DNA of 64,000 nt from Nibricoccus aquaticus (GTDB lineage: Bacteria; Verrucomicrobiota; Verrucomicrobiia; Opitutales; Opitutaceae), in NCBI RefSeq assembly GCF_002310495.1, contig NZ_CP023344.1, forward strand, positions 1,116,001 through 1,180,000, written 5' to 3'. This document shows, in pieces, positions 18,120 to 26,824 of the stretch. The notes beneath the pieces were generated by a model. It had not been told where the DNA came from and did no database searches. It saw only the letters and a program-made list of their open reading frames with translations. The translations under genes and the position numbers were made by a program. Each line of letters opens with the position of its first letter. The first letter of the stretch is position 1.

Positions 18120-19205
18120 ATGAGCCAGCCCCTCGCGCTCCCCGCACCCGCTCCGCTCCTCCCGCGCAGCCCCCGCCCCATCATCAGCATCGGCGCCGGC
18201 GGCATCGTCAAAGACGCCCACCTCCCCGCCTACCAGATCGCCGGCTTCCCCGTCGCCGGCATCTACGACCTCAACCGCGCCAACGCCGAAAAACTCGCCG
18301 CCACCTTCAACATCTCGCGCGTCTTCCCCACCCTCGCCGACGCCATCTCCCAAGCTCCCGCCAACGCCGTCTTCGACGTCGCTGTCCCCGCCTCCGCCCT
18401 CCCCGACATCCTCTCCGCCCTCCCCAACGGAGCCCCCGTCCTCATCCAAAAACCCTTCGGCGAAAATCTCCCCGAAGCCCGCAACCTTCTCGCCATCTGC
18501 CGGAGCAAAAACCTCCGAGCCGCCGTCAACTTCCAACTCCGCTACGCACCCTATATCGCCGCCGCCCGCGCACTCATTGCCAGCGGTGCCATCGGCGAAC
18601 TCCACGACATGGAGATCCGCGTCACCGTGTACATGCCCTGGCATCTCTGGACCTTCCTCGAAGGCATCCCCCGCGTCGAAATCCTGTACCACAGCATCCA
18701 CTACGTGGACCTGATCCGCTCCTTCCTCGGCGAGCCCCGCGGCGTTTACGCCAAAACCGTCAAACACCCGCTCACCGCCAAGCTCGCCTCCACCCGCACC
18801 AACATCGCCCTCGATTACGGCGACATCCTCCGCGCCAACATCGCGACGAATCACGGCCACCTCTTCGGCCTCCGCCACCAGGAAAGCTACGTGAAATGGG
18901 AAGGCTCCAAAGGCGCCCTCAAAGCCCGCCTCGGCCTCCTCATGAATTACCCCGAAGGCGAACCCGACGCCCTCGAAATGTGCCAGCTCGACGACTCTGG
19001 CAAACCCGGCGAATGGCAGCCCGTCCCCTTCTCCGGCAGCTGGTACCCGCACGCCTTCATCAGCACCATGGCCGACGTCATGCGCTTCGCCGACGGCGAA
19101 ACCACCGAGCTTCCGACGCGCGTCGAAGACGCCTTCAAAACCATGGCCACCGTCGAAGCCACCTACGCCTCCTCCTCTACCGGCGCCACCCCCATCCCAT
19201 CCTAA
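18120..19205 (+). CDS. Gfo/Idh/MocA-family oxidoreductase
   Basis: A 361-residue NAD(P)-dependent sugar or sugar-acid oxidoreductase. The Rossmann start is ISIGAGGIVKDAHLPA (about residues 22-37). The family EKP motif appears as QKPFGE with K111, and the catalytic block YHSIHYVD provides H191/H194 and D197. The first 18 residues are a proline-rich extension. It opens the rightward metabolic series that ends with the DUF1537 kinase and racemase-like gene. Gfo/Idh proteins include D-apiose dehydrogenase, so it could supply the first step of an apionate route, but many other sugar dehydrogenases belong here and substrate cannot be read from sequence. Confidence 0.9.
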   Translation: MSQPLALPAPAPLLPRSPRPIISIGAGGIVKDAHLPAYQIAGFPVAGIYDLNRANAEKLAATFNISRVFPTLADAISQAPANAVFDVAVPASALPDILSALPNGAPVLIQKPFGENLPEARNLLAICRSKNLRAAVNFQLRYAPYIAAARALIASGAIGELHDMEIRVTVYMPWHLWTFLEGIPRVEILYHSIHYVDLIRSFLGEPRGVYAKTVKHPLTAKLASTRTNIALDYGDILRANIATNHGHLFGLRHQESYVKWEGSKGALKARLGLLMNYPEGEPDALEMCQLDDSGKPGEWQPVPFSGSWYPHAFISTMADVMRFADGETTELPTRVEDAFKTMATVEATYASSSTGATPIPS

Positions 19206-19222
19206 CTTTCTCCCCCGTTCCT

Positions 19223-19357
19223 TCCTGTTAATCCTGTCCAAACGCCTGCCCCCTCCGCCATCCGTTCCCATCCGTGCAATCCGTGGTTAAAAAATCCGCC
19301 CTCCGATTCCGACCTTCCGGTCATTCATAATTCTTCATTCTGAATTCTTAATTTCCC
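19223..19357. repeat. Phrase repeats before epimerase gene
   Basis: Three recurring phrases fill the gap: CCTGTTAATCCTGTCCAAA (about 19225-19243), CCATCCGTTCCCATCCGTGC...GTGGTTAAAAAATCC (about 19259-19297) and ATTCATAATTCTTCATTCTG followed by AATTCTTAATTTCCC (about 19322-19357). The last, AT-rich phrase recurs before 22862, 24245 and 25379. Confidence 0.8.
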
Positions 19358-19369
19358 AAATCCCCCCAA

Positions 19370-20338
19370 ATGAAATTCCTAGTCACCGGCGCCACCGGCT
19401 TCATCGGCTGGCGCGTCGTTTCCAATCTCCTCGCCCGCGGCATCCCCGTCGTCGCACTCGATTTCCCCGGCGACGCCGAGACCATGACCAAGCTCCGTGC
19501 CCGCGCTGGCACTACGCCGCTCACTTTCGTCACCGCCAACGTTGGCGAATTCCACGAAGTCATGTCGGTCCTCCACCAGCACCCCGACATCACCCACGTC
19601 ATCCACCTCGCCTACTTGATGAGCGCCGAGTGCGAGGCCAACCCACACCTGGCCGTCCGCGTCAACATGCTCGGCATGGTCAACATGTTCGAAGCCGTGC
19701 TGCAGAAAAAACTCCAGCGCCTCATCTTCACCAGCAGCGAAACCTACTACGGCGCGAAACAGGAATTCTTCGGCGACCGCGACGTCACCGAGGATGACTT
19801 CGCCCCGCCGTCGCAGCATCACTTCACCTACGGCGCGATGAAAGTTCTCAACGAATTCATGGCGCAAAAATACGTCGCCCGTCACGGCATCAGCCTCGCC
19901 TGCGTCCGCCCGCCCGTCGTCTTCGGCCACGGCCGCAAACGCGGCTCCGTCCTCTGGGCCGAAGACTTCGCCACCAAGCCCGCACTTGGCCTCCCCGTCA
20001 CGCTGCCATTCAACTCCAAGACCCGCGACGTCTGGATCTACGTCGACGACACCGCCGAACAACTCGTGCGCCTGTCGCTCGCGCCGAAACTTTCCCACTT
20101 CGCCTACAACAACGGCGGCGAATCCGTCACCGCCTCCGAACTCGCCGCGATGGTTAAACGCTGGCTGCCCGACGCCCAGATCAGCTTCGACGAAACCAAA
20201 CCCGGCACACCCTTGATCGACCGCATGGACGGCTCCCGCCTCCGCCACGAAATCAATTTCACGCAACGCCCACTCGTCGACGCCATCCGCGCCCACATCA
20301 ACGAAGCCCGCGCCACCGTCGGCCTCCCCGCCGTCTAA
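19370..20338 (+). CDS. NAD-dependent epimerase/dehydratase family protein
   Basis: A 322-residue extended short-chain dehydrogenase. The dinucleotide site is GATGFIG (residues 7-13), the catalytic serine region is TSSETYYG (121-128), and the Y154-x-x-x-K158 pair lies in YGAMK. D31 after strand 2 (VALDF) suggests NAD rather than NADP. It follows the Gfo/Idh gene and precedes the MetE-like gene by 53 bases. Members of this group act on nucleotide sugars or oxidise free sugar acids (D-erythronate dehydrogenase belongs here); the catabolic setting favours a free sugar or acid substrate. The exact reaction is unknown. Confidence 0.88.
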   Translation: MKFLVTGATGFIGWRVVSNLLARGIPVVALDFPGDAETMTKLRARAGTTPLTFVTANVGEFHEVMSVLHQHPDITHVIHLAYLMSAECEANPHLAVRVNMLGMVNMFEAVLQKKLQRLIFTSSETYYGAKQEFFGDRDVTEDDFAPPSQHHFTYGAMKVLNEFMAQKYVARHGISLACVRPPVVFGHGRKRGSVLWAEDFATKPALGLPVTLPFNSKTRDVWIYVDDTAEQLVRLSLAPKLSHFAYNNGGESVTASELAAMVKRWLPDAQISFDETKPGTPLIDRMDGSRLRHEINFTQRPLVDAIRAHINEARATVGLPAV

Positions 20339-20345
20339 CAACTCT

Positions 20346-20391
20346 CCGCCTACTCACTACCCGCTACTCGCTACTCACTACTCTTTCCACC
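20346..20391. repeat. CTACTCGCTAC-type repeat
   Basis: CTACTCACTACCCGCTACTC followed by GCTACTCACTACTC is a 9-10-base periodic tract that runs to within seven bases of the MetE-like start. The same tract precedes 21465, and a short piece precedes 26825. Confidence 0.8.
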
Positions 20392-21378
20392 ATGTCCTAC
20401 CGCACCACCGTCGTCGGCTCCTATCCCCGCCCTGATTTCACGGGCGACACGCTCAAGAAACCGTCCCTCACCGATGCCGACATCGTCGCCCTCGTCACCT
20501 GGGCCGCGAAAGACCAGGCCTCGCTCGGCCTCGACGTCATCACCGACGGCGAAGGCTACCGCGAGAACATGTACTATTTCTACCAGCGCCGCCTCGACGG
20601 CATCTCCTTCGAAAACATGCCGAAGAAAACCTTCGGCACCGCCGGCTTCGGCATCGAGTGTGCCCGCGTCGTCGATACGATTAAAAACCCACGCTGCCAG
20701 CTCGCCCGCTGGTGGAAACTCGCCCGCGAATCCGCGCCCGCCAACGTCCGCGTCAAACAAACCGTCACCGGCCCGCACGTCCTCGCCCGCTTCTCCGTCA
20801 ACGAGCGCCCCGACCTCTACCCCGACGAACAAGCCCTCTGCCGCGCTTACGCGAAAATCCTCTCCGAAGAACTCACCGCCGTCATCGACGCCGGCTGCGA
20901 CTTCATCCAGTTCGACGAACCCATGTGGACCGAAGCCCCCGAGCAATCCTCTTGGGCTGCCGATATCCTCAACGAACTTATCGATTCCCTCAAAGGCCGC
21001 GCCCGCATCGGCCTCCACGTCTGCGGCGGCAACCCGCGCCGCAAACGCGTTTACTTCACGAAATACACCGACCTCGTCCCCGCATTTTCCAAAGTGAAAA
21101 TCGACGAAGTCTCCCTCGAGCACTGCACGCTCAGCTACGACCTCATGACGCTCTGGGATCAGTGGAAATTCAAAGGCGACCTCGCCCTTGGCGTGATCGA
21201 CCAGCGCAGCGACGCCCTCGAAGATACCGAAGTCATTCGCAAACGCGTCGAACCCGCGCTCGCCCATTTCCCTCGCGAACGTCTCGTCCTCACGAGCGAA
21301 TGCGGCTTCGGCCACGTCCCCTTGGACATCACCCGCGCCAAACTCAAAGCCCTCACCACCGCCGCCAAAACGCTTTGA
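20392..21378 (+). CDS. Stand-alone MetE-type catalytic domain protein
   Basis: A 328-residue protein equivalent to the C-terminal catalytic domain of cobalamin-independent methionine synthase (Meth_synt_2, TIM barrel). The zinc ligands are visible as H209 and C211 (HVCGG), E243 (SLEHC) and C304 (TSECGFG). The N-terminal half of true MetE is absent, so standard folate-dependent methionine synthesis is not certain. It sits in a sugar-acid locus between an epimerase and a solute-binding-like protein. Related stand-alone proteins handle methyl transfer or other zinc-thiolate chemistry. A role with O-methylated pectin sugars is possible but speculative. Confidence 0.82.
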   Translation: MSYRTTVVGSYPRPDFTGDTLKKPSLTDADIVALVTWAAKDQASLGLDVITDGEGYRENMYYFYQRRLDGISFENMPKKTFGTAGFGIECARVVDTIKNPRCQLARWWKLARESAPANVRVKQTVTGPHVLARFSVNERPDLYPDEQALCRAYAKILSEELTAVIDAGCDFIQFDEPMWTEAPEQSSWAADILNELIDSLKGRARIGLHVCGGNPRRKRVYFTKYTDLVPAFSKVKIDEVSLEHCTLSYDLMTLWDQWKFKGDLALGVIDQRSDALEDTEVIRKRVEPALAHFPRERLVLTSECGFGHVPLDITRAKLKALTTAAKTL

Positions 21379-21423
21379 TAGTCCGCGATTGATTGGAGCG
21401 CGCCGCTTCGCCGCCGCCTCCGA

Positions 21424-21462
21424 CCTACTCGCTACCCGCTACTCACTACTCGCTACTTCCTC
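21424..21462. repeat. CTACTCGCTAC-type repeat, second copy
   Basis: CCTACTCGCTACCCGCTACT then CACTACTCGCTACTT ends just before the next start codon. It is nearly the same tract as 20346-20391. Reading frames open through it, which makes an upstream GTG/ATG start possible, but the encoded residues look like translated repeat. Confidence 0.75.
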
Positions 21463-21464
21463 CA

Positions 21465-22625
21465 ATGCCCACCCTCCGCGGCATGACCTGGAACCACACG
21501 CGTGGCTACCTCCCCATGGTAGCCACCGCGCAACGTTTCACCGAACTCCACCCCGACATCGAAATCGTCTGGGAAAAACGCTCGCTCAAAGCCTTCGAGG
21601 AATTTCCCGTCGAAAAACTCGCCGCCGACTACGACCTGATGGTCATCGACCATCCGTTTTCCGGATACGCCGCCAAACACGGCCCGCTTCTCCCAATCGA
21701 TCAACACCTCCCCGCCGCCTTCCTCGCCGATCAAGCCGCCAACTCCGTCGGCCAGTCCCACGCGAGCTATAACTTCGCCGGACACCAGTGGGCCCTCGCA
21801 ATCGACGCCGCCACACCGATCGCCTTCTGGCGCGAAGACCTCATTTCCTCCCTCGGCCTCTCCGTCCCCAAAACCTGGGATGACCTCCTCACGCTCGCCC
21901 GCGTCGGCCACGTCGAAGTCCCCGCCGCCCCCATCAACTGCCTGATGGATTTCTACACGCTCTGCCTCGCGAACGGCGAAACGCCCTTCGCCACTCGTGA
22001 GCGCGTCGTCTCCACCGACACCGGCCGCTTCGCCCTCGACCGACTCCGCGAACTCATCTCCCTCTGCGAACCCGGCTGCTGGACCCGCAACCCCATCGCC
22101 TCGCACAACCTCGTCTCTTCAACAGCCAACACCCGCATCGCCTACTGCGCCTTCGCGTACGGCTACTCCAACTACGCCCGCCCCGGCTACGCCGACCACG
22201 TCCTCACCTTCGGCGACGTCCCGCACCTCAACTGCAAGCCGCTCCACACCACTCTCGGCGGCACCGGCCTCGCCCTCTCCGCCCTCCGCCCCAACCGCGA
22301 AGCCGCCCTCGCCTACGCCCAGTTCGCCGCCTCCGGAAACACACAGCGCACCCTCTTCACCCAAGCCGGCGGCCAACCCGGCCACCGCACCGCCTGGCTC
22401 GATGCCGACAACAACCGCTCTGCCGGCAACTATTTCACCAACACTCTCCCGACGCTTGATCGCGCCTACGTCCGCCCCCGCTACTGCGGCTACATGGAAT
22501 TCCAGGAAAAAGGCGGCCCCCTCCTCCACGCCGCCCTCCGCACCCAAATTTCCGACACCGACGCCCTCGCCCAACTCGACACCCTCTACCGCCAAACCCT
22601 CACCCACGCCGCCACCCTCTCCTAA
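21465..22625 (+). CDS. Solute-binding-protein-like protein without signal peptide (1)
   Basis: A 386-residue protein with the fold signature of family-1 extracellular sugar-binding proteins (TAQRFTELHPDIEIVWEKRS near residues 22-41; then AIDAATPIAFWREDL). Such proteins usually feed ABC importers in the periplasm. Here the N-terminus (MPTLRGMTWNHTRG) has no signal peptide or lipobox, and no ABC permease or ATPase gene occurs in the window. An in-frame ATG 24 codons upstream (21393) only adds translated repeat. It is followed by a CoA-transferase gene. It may be a cytoplasmic binding or carrier protein; function is unknown. Confidence 0.8.
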   Translation: MPTLRGMTWNHTRGYLPMVATAQRFTELHPDIEIVWEKRSLKAFEEFPVEKLAADYDLMVIDHPFSGYAAKHGPLLPIDQHLPAAFLADQAANSVGQSHASYNFAGHQWALAIDAATPIAFWREDLISSLGLSVPKTWDDLLTLARVGHVEVPAAPINCLMDFYTLCLANGETPFATRERVVSTDTGRFALDRLRELISLCEPGCWTRNPIASHNLVSSTANTRIAYCAFAYGYSNYARPGYADHVLTFGDVPHLNCKPLHTTLGGTGLALSALRPNREAALAYAQFAASGNTQRTLFTQAGGQPGHRTAWLDADNNRSAGNYFTNTLPTLDRAYVRPRYCGYMEFQEKGGPLLHAALRTQISDTDALAQLDTLYRQTLTHAATLS

Positions 22626-22685
22626 AGCTCAAATGAGGGGAAACCACAGAGCCCAATCCCCCCTCCTAATCATTCCGTATCCCTT

Positions 22686-22857
22686 CCCATCTGTGGTTAA
22701 AAATTCCGCCCTCCGATTCCGTTCTTCGCTCCGACCTTAGCGCCTTCGCGTCTTCGCGCTTCACCTAACCCTCGCCCACCCTCCCGCACATTTTTCCTCC
22801 ACGAGACTCCACCGGTCTTCATTCATAATTCTGCATTCCTAATTCTTCATTCGCCTT
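22686..22857. repeat. Phrase repeats before CoA-transferase gene
   Basis: The gap contains CCATCTGTGGTTAAAAATTCCG-type (about 22686-22710), CTTAGCGCCTTCGCGTCTTC (about 22736-22755) and ATTCATAATTCTGCATTCCT plus AATTCTTCATTCGCC (about 22821-22855). A reverse fragment, AACCACAGAGCCCAA, lies near 22641. Confidence 0.8.
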
Positions 22858-22861
22858 TCCC

Positions 22862-24004
22862 ATGCGCCCCCTCGAAGGCCTCCTCGTTCTCGACTTCGCC
22901 CAATTCCTCGCCGGCCCCTTCGCCGCCACGCGCCTCGCCGACCTCGGCGCCCGCGTCATCAAGATCGAGCGCCCCGGCTCCGGCGACATCTGCCGCCACC
23001 TCTACATCTCCAACCTCTCGCTCGACGGCGACAGCACGCTCTTCCACTCGATCAACCGCAATAAACAGAGCTACGCCGCCGACCTCAAAAACCCGGCCGA
23101 CCTCGCCAAGGTTAAACAACTCATCGCGAAGGCCGACGTCCTCATCCAAAATTTTCGCCCCGGCGTCATGGACCGCATCGGCCTCGGCGCCGACGCATGC
23201 GCCGCCCTCAACCCACGCCTCGTCTACGGCGTCGTCACCGGTTACGGAAGCAAAGGCCCGTGGGTCGATCTCCCCGGCCAGGACCTCCTCGCGCAAAGCC
23301 GCTCCGGCCTCGTCCACCTCAACGGCAACGCCGACCAGCCCCCGCTCCCCTTCGGCCTCTCCGTCGCCGACCTCACCGCCAGCGCGCACCTTGTCCAAGG
23401 TATCCTCGCCGCCCTCATCCGCCGCGGCGTCACCGGCAAAGGCGGCCTCGTCGAAGTCTCCCTCCTCGAGTCCATCCTCGACCTCCAGTTCGAGCTCACG
23501 ACCACCTTCCTCAACGATGGCGGCAAAGCCCCGCAACGCTCCGCCGTCAATAACGGCAACGCGTATCTGGGCGCCCCCTACGGCATCTACGCCACGGCCG
23601 ACGGCTACCTCGCCCTCGCCATGGGCTCGATCACCACCCTCGGCCAGCTCCTCGAACTCCCAGCGCTCGCCGGTTACGCCGACGCCAAGACTTGGTTCAC
23701 CCACCGCGACGAAATCAAACAACTCATCGCGCTCCACCTGAAACTCCAGCCCACCGCCCACTGGATTTCGCGCCTCGAAGCCTCCGACTACTGGTGCGCC
23801 GAAGTCCTCTCGTGGGAAAAACTCTGGCAGACCGACGCCTTCAAAGTCCTCGACTGGGTCCAAGACGTCACCCGCGACGATGGTCCGACGCTCCGCACCA
23901 CCCGCTGCCCCATCACCATCGACGGCCAGCACTTCAAATCCCCCAAAGGCGCCCCCCGAGTCGGCCAACACACGACCCAAATCCAAACAGAATTCTCCCT
24001 CTAA
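22862..24004 (+). CDS. Class III (CaiB/BaiF-type) CoA-transferase
   Basis: A 380-residue member of the family III CoA-transferases, which move CoA between carboxylic acids through an aspartyl-CoA intermediate in the cytoplasm. The expected nucleophile is D170 in GLSVADLTAS, at nearly the same position as the known formyl-CoA transferase residue. The N-terminal LEGLLVLDFAQFLAGPF and the DVLIQNFRPGVMDR block are typical. It lies between two solute-binding-like genes. Together with the MaoC hydratase at 16503 it points to acyl-CoA chemistry of an unknown acid, but no thiolase, ligase or lyase is nearby. Confidence 0.9.
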   Translation: MRPLEGLLVLDFAQFLAGPFAATRLADLGARVIKIERPGSGDICRHLYISNLSLDGDSTLFHSINRNKQSYAADLKNPADLAKVKQLIAKADVLIQNFRPGVMDRIGLGADACAALNPRLVYGVVTGYGSKGPWVDLPGQDLLAQSRSGLVHLNGNADQPPLPFGLSVADLTASAHLVQGILAALIRRGVTGKGGLVEVSLLESILDLQFELTTTFLNDGGKAPQRSAVNNGNAYLGAPYGIYATADGYLALAMGSITTLGQLLELPALAGYADAKTWFTHRDEIKQLIALHLKLQPTAHWISRLEASDYWCAEVLSWEKLWQTDAFKVLDWVQDVTRDDGPTLRTTRCPITIDGQHFKSPKGAPRVGQHTTQIQTEFSL

Positions 24005-24039
24005 CATCGACCAACACCGCACCGCCTCCGTGATCCCAT

Positions 24040-24241
24040 TCGTTCCCATCTGTGCAATCTGTGGTTAAAAATTCCGACCTCCGCCATCCGCATCCCTTAG
24101 CGTCCATTCGCTGTTAAAAATTCTGCGCTCCGAATCTCCGACCTCTGTGCCCTCCGTGTCCGCGCTCCATGCTTTCTGTGGCGCACTCCTACTTCCGAAA
24201 CTCTTCATTCATAATTCTCCATTCTGAATTCTTAATTCCCC
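24040..24241. repeat. Phrase repeats before RhaT-like gene
   Basis: Four phrases in series: TTCCCATCTGTGCAATCTGT...GGTTAAAAATTCCG (about 24049-24082), GCATCCCTTAGCGTCCATTC...GTTAAAAATTC (about 24088-24123), CGACCTCTGTGCCCTCCGTG... (about 24139-24186) and ATTCATAATTCTCCATTCTG followed by AATTCTTAATTCCC (about 24208-24241). Confidence 0.8.
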
Positions 24242-24244
24242 CCC

Positions 24245-25324
24245 ATGACCCCCAATCCACTCCTCGGCACCGCCCTCCACACCATCGGCGCCGCCTCCGC
24301 TGCCCTCTGCTATTCCCCGCAACGCTTCGTCCACAAATGGGCCTGGCAAACCTACTGGCTCGTCCAGGCCGCCTTCTGCTGGCTCATTCTCCCCTGGGTC
24401 TTCGCCTACTTCTGCATTCCAAATCTCGGTGAAGTCCTCGCCGCCGCCCCGCGCGACGCGATGATCAAATCCTATCTCTTCGGAGCGCTCTACGGCATCG
24501 GCGGCATCGCCTTCGGTGTATCCATTCGTTACATCGGCTTCTCGCTCACCTACGCCATCGCCATCGGCGTCTCCTGCGTCGGCGGCACCTTCATCGGCCC
24601 CTTCCTCGCCGGAAATCTCTCCGGCATCGTTTCCCAAAACGGATTCACCTACGTACTCGTCGGCGTGCTCATCGGCGCCGTCGCCATGCTCTTCACCGGC
24701 CTCGCCGGCTTCCAAAAAGAAAAAGAACTCGGTGCCGGTGACTACCAAGTCTCCGACTTCAATCCCCGCGTCGGCATCCCGATCTGCCTCCTCGCCGGCG
24801 TCCTCTCCGCCGTCTACAGCCTCGCCATCGGTGCAGGCGACCCGATCACTCAACTCGCCCTCACTCACGGCGCCGGCGACTTCGCCTTCACCGCCAATTA
24901 CCTCTTCTCCAATCCCGGCGCCTTCACGACCACGCTCTTCTACGCCGGCTGGCTCTCGTTGAAAAACAAAACATCCGGCGAATTCTTCGGCACCGCCGAC
25001 GGCACCGGCCTCATCAAAAACTACCTCCTCGCCGCGCTCACCGGCCTGCTCTGGTACCTGCAATTCTTCTTCTACGGCCTCGGTCACGACCGCATGGGCA
25101 CGCTCGGCTTCTCCAGCTGGGCGATCCACATGATCATCCTGATCCTCCTCAGCTGCGGCTTCGGCGTCGCCATCGGTGAATGGAAAAAATGCCGCGTCTC
25201 CACGAAACGCCTTATCACCTTCGCCGTCGCCCTCCTCGTCATCGCCGTCGGCTTCATCACCCACGGCAACAAAATCGCCACCGACACCGCGCCCACACCA
25301 CCCGCCACCTCCAGCGGCCACTGA
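24245..25324 (+). CDS. RhaT-like L-rhamnose/proton symporter
   Basis: A 359-residue inner-membrane protein with about ten hydrophobic segments, close in length to E. coli RhaT (344). The N-terminal HTIGAASAALCYSPQRFVHKWAWQTYW and the late WAIHMIILILLSCGFGVAIGEWK resemble the RhaT family, which takes up L-rhamnose with protons. The neighbouring SDR and FAH-family genes fit 6-deoxyhexose catabolism, and rhamnosidases are encoded at 10944, 45721 and 63717. Transport of L-rhamnose or a related deoxy sugar or acid is therefore likely. The C-terminal tail after about residue 340 is Pro/Thr-rich. Confidence 0.85.
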   Translation: MTPNPLLGTALHTIGAASAALCYSPQRFVHKWAWQTYWLVQAAFCWLILPWVFAYFCIPNLGEVLAAAPRDAMIKSYLFGALYGIGGIAFGVSIRYIGFSLTYAIAIGVSCVGGTFIGPFLAGNLSGIVSQNGFTYVLVGVLIGAVAMLFTGLAGFQKEKELGAGDYQVSDFNPRVGIPICLLAGVLSAVYSLAIGAGDPITQLALTHGAGDFAFTANYLFSNPGAFTTTLFYAGWLSLKNKTSGEFFGTADGTGLIKNYLLAALTGLLWYLQFFFYGLGHDRMGTLGFSSWAIHMIILILLSCGFGVAIGEWKKCRVSTKRLITFAVALLVIAVGFITHGNKIATDTAPTPPATSSGH

Positions 25325-25337
25325 CGCACTCCGGTCA

Positions 25338-25376
25338 TTCTTAATTCATCATTCTGAATTTTTAATTTTCCCCGCC
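25338..25376. repeat. AT-rich ATTCTGAATTTTTAA phrase repeat
   Basis: TCATTCTTAATTCATCATTC followed by TGAATTTTTAATTTTCCCC fills the 54-base gap up to the second solute-binding-like gene. Sister copies lie at 19322, 22821 and 24208. Confidence 0.75.
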
Positions 25377-25378
25377 CC

Positions 25379-26581
25379 ATGCCCTCCCGTCGCGAAACCT
25401 TCCGCATCGCCGTCCGAAAATTCGGCCCCTTCGAATCCGCGATCGAGAAACAGTGGGCGTCCTTCTGCGCCACCACCGGCTGCACCCTCCGCCTCGAAGC
25501 CGAACCCCTCGACCTCCACCCGCTCCACGACACCCTCTTCGCCCGCCAGGGCCTCAAAAAAGGCAACTGGGACGCCGCCTTCATCGTCACCGACTGGATC
25601 GCCGAAGCCCACGCCACCCACGCCCTCCTCGACCTCGCCCCCCACATCGCCGCGCAACCACCCGCCGACTTCCCCCACGGCTGGACCGACTCCCTCCTCC
25701 GCTACCAGCGCTTCGACAAAGCGATCCTCGGTCTGCCCTACCACGACGGCCCCGAGTGCCTCATCTACCGCAAAGACCTCTTCGACGCCGCCGGCCTCCA
25801 GCCACCGCGCACGTGGCACGAGTTCCACGCCACCGCCCGCCTCCTCACCAAAGCCTCCGCCAACCAATGGGGCACCGTCTTCGCCGCGTATCCGGACGGC
25901 CATAACACCGTCTACGACTTCTGCCTCCAGCTCTGGACCCGTGGCGGCGAACTCTTCGACACCGCAGGCCGCCTCTACCTCAACACCCCCGCCGCCGAAG
26001 CCGCCCTCGCCTTCTACCGCGAGATGCTCACCGACTCATCCGCCACTCACCCGAAGTCCCGCGAACTCGACTCCGTCCAAAGCGGCTTCGCCTTCGCCCG
26101 CGGTGAAGTCGCCATGATGGTCAACTGGTTCGGCTTCGCCGCCATGGGCGAAACCCTGGCCGACAGCGCCGTCAAAGGCCGCGTCGCCGTCGCCCCCCTC
26201 CCCGCCGCCCCCGGCAGCACCAGCGCCTCGCTCAACGTCTACTGGACCCTCGGCATCGGCTCCGGCTCGCCCCACGCAAAAATCGCCTACGATTTCCTCC
26301 GCCACTGCGCCTCCGCCGAAAACGACAAACTCCTCACCCTCGAAGGCGCCATCGGCTGCCGCAAATCCACCTGGCACGATGCCGACGTAAACCGCGTCAT
26401 CCCTTTCTACCGCGAGCTGGAAAAAATCCACGCCCACGCCCGCGAACTCCCCCGCCTCGCCCACTGGTCCGAACTCTCCGCCGTCATCGACCGCCTCGTC
26501 ACCTCCGCCGTCGATACCGACGAGTCAATTCCCTCCCTCCTCGCCCGCGCCCAACAAGAAGCCAACGCCCTCACGGCCTGA
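25379..26581 (+). CDS. Solute-binding-protein-like protein without signal peptide (2)
   Basis: A 400-residue protein related to family-1 sugar-binding proteins (SBP_bac). Typical elements are ILGLPYHDGPECLIYRKDLF (about residues 117-136), PRTWHEFHATARLLT and the late AYDFLRHCASAENDKLL. The N-terminus (MPSRRETFRIAVRKFG) is charged with no signal peptide or lipobox, as in the protein at 21465. No ABC permease is encoded in the window. The two proteins share fold but little sequence, so they are not recent duplicates. A cytoplasmic sugar-binding role, or export by another route, would both be unusual. Confidence 0.8.
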   Translation: MPSRRETFRIAVRKFGPFESAIEKQWASFCATTGCTLRLEAEPLDLHPLHDTLFARQGLKKGNWDAAFIVTDWIAEAHATHALLDLAPHIAAQPPADFPHGWTDSLLRYQRFDKAILGLPYHDGPECLIYRKDLFDAAGLQPPRTWHEFHATARLLTKASANQWGTVFAAYPDGHNTVYDFCLQLWTRGGELFDTAGRLYLNTPAAEAALAFYREMLTDSSATHPKSRELDSVQSGFAFARGEVAMMVNWFGFAAMGETLADSAVKGRVAVAPLPAAPGSTSASLNVYWTLGIGSGSPHAKIAYDFLRHCASAENDKLLTLEGAIGCRKSTWHDADVNRVIPFYRELEKIHAHARELPRLAHWSELSAVIDRLVTSAVDTDESIPSLLARAQQEANALTA

Positions 26582-26620
26582 CCCATAACTCTCTCTCTTT
26601 TCTCCCCTCCGCCATCCCTG

Positions 26621-26818
26621 CCCATCGTGCCATCTGTGGTTAAAAATCCGTCCTCCGCCATTAGTGTCCCTCAGTGCTCATCAGTGGTTAAAAAAATCCC
26701 GCCCTCCGACCTTCTCTCCATTTCCGTCCCCGACCTCTGTGCTCTCAGTGTCCGCACTCCGTGCCCTCTGTGACCCAATCCGACTCCGCCTTCTGACTCC
26801 GACCTACTCGCTACTTTC
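26621..26818. repeat. Phrase repeats before SDR gene
   Basis: In order: GTGCCATCTGTGGTTAAAAATCCG (about 26627-26650), CATTAGTGTCCCTCAGTGCT...GTGGTTAAAAAAATCC (about 26659-26699), GACCTCTGTGCTCTCAGTGT...TCTGTGACCCAATCCG (about 26730-26783) and CCTACTCGCTACTTTCAC (about 26804-26821). The GTG start of the SDR gene follows within three bases. Confidence 0.8.
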
Positions 26819-26824
26819 ACAACC

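Noticed and set aside
20392-21378. Naming the MetE-like protein methionine synthase (metE)
   Set aside because: Only the catalytic C-terminal half is present and the gene setting is catabolic.
21465-26581. A conventional ABC sugar importer
   Set aside because: Both binding-protein-like products lack signal peptides and no permease or ATPase gene is found in the window.
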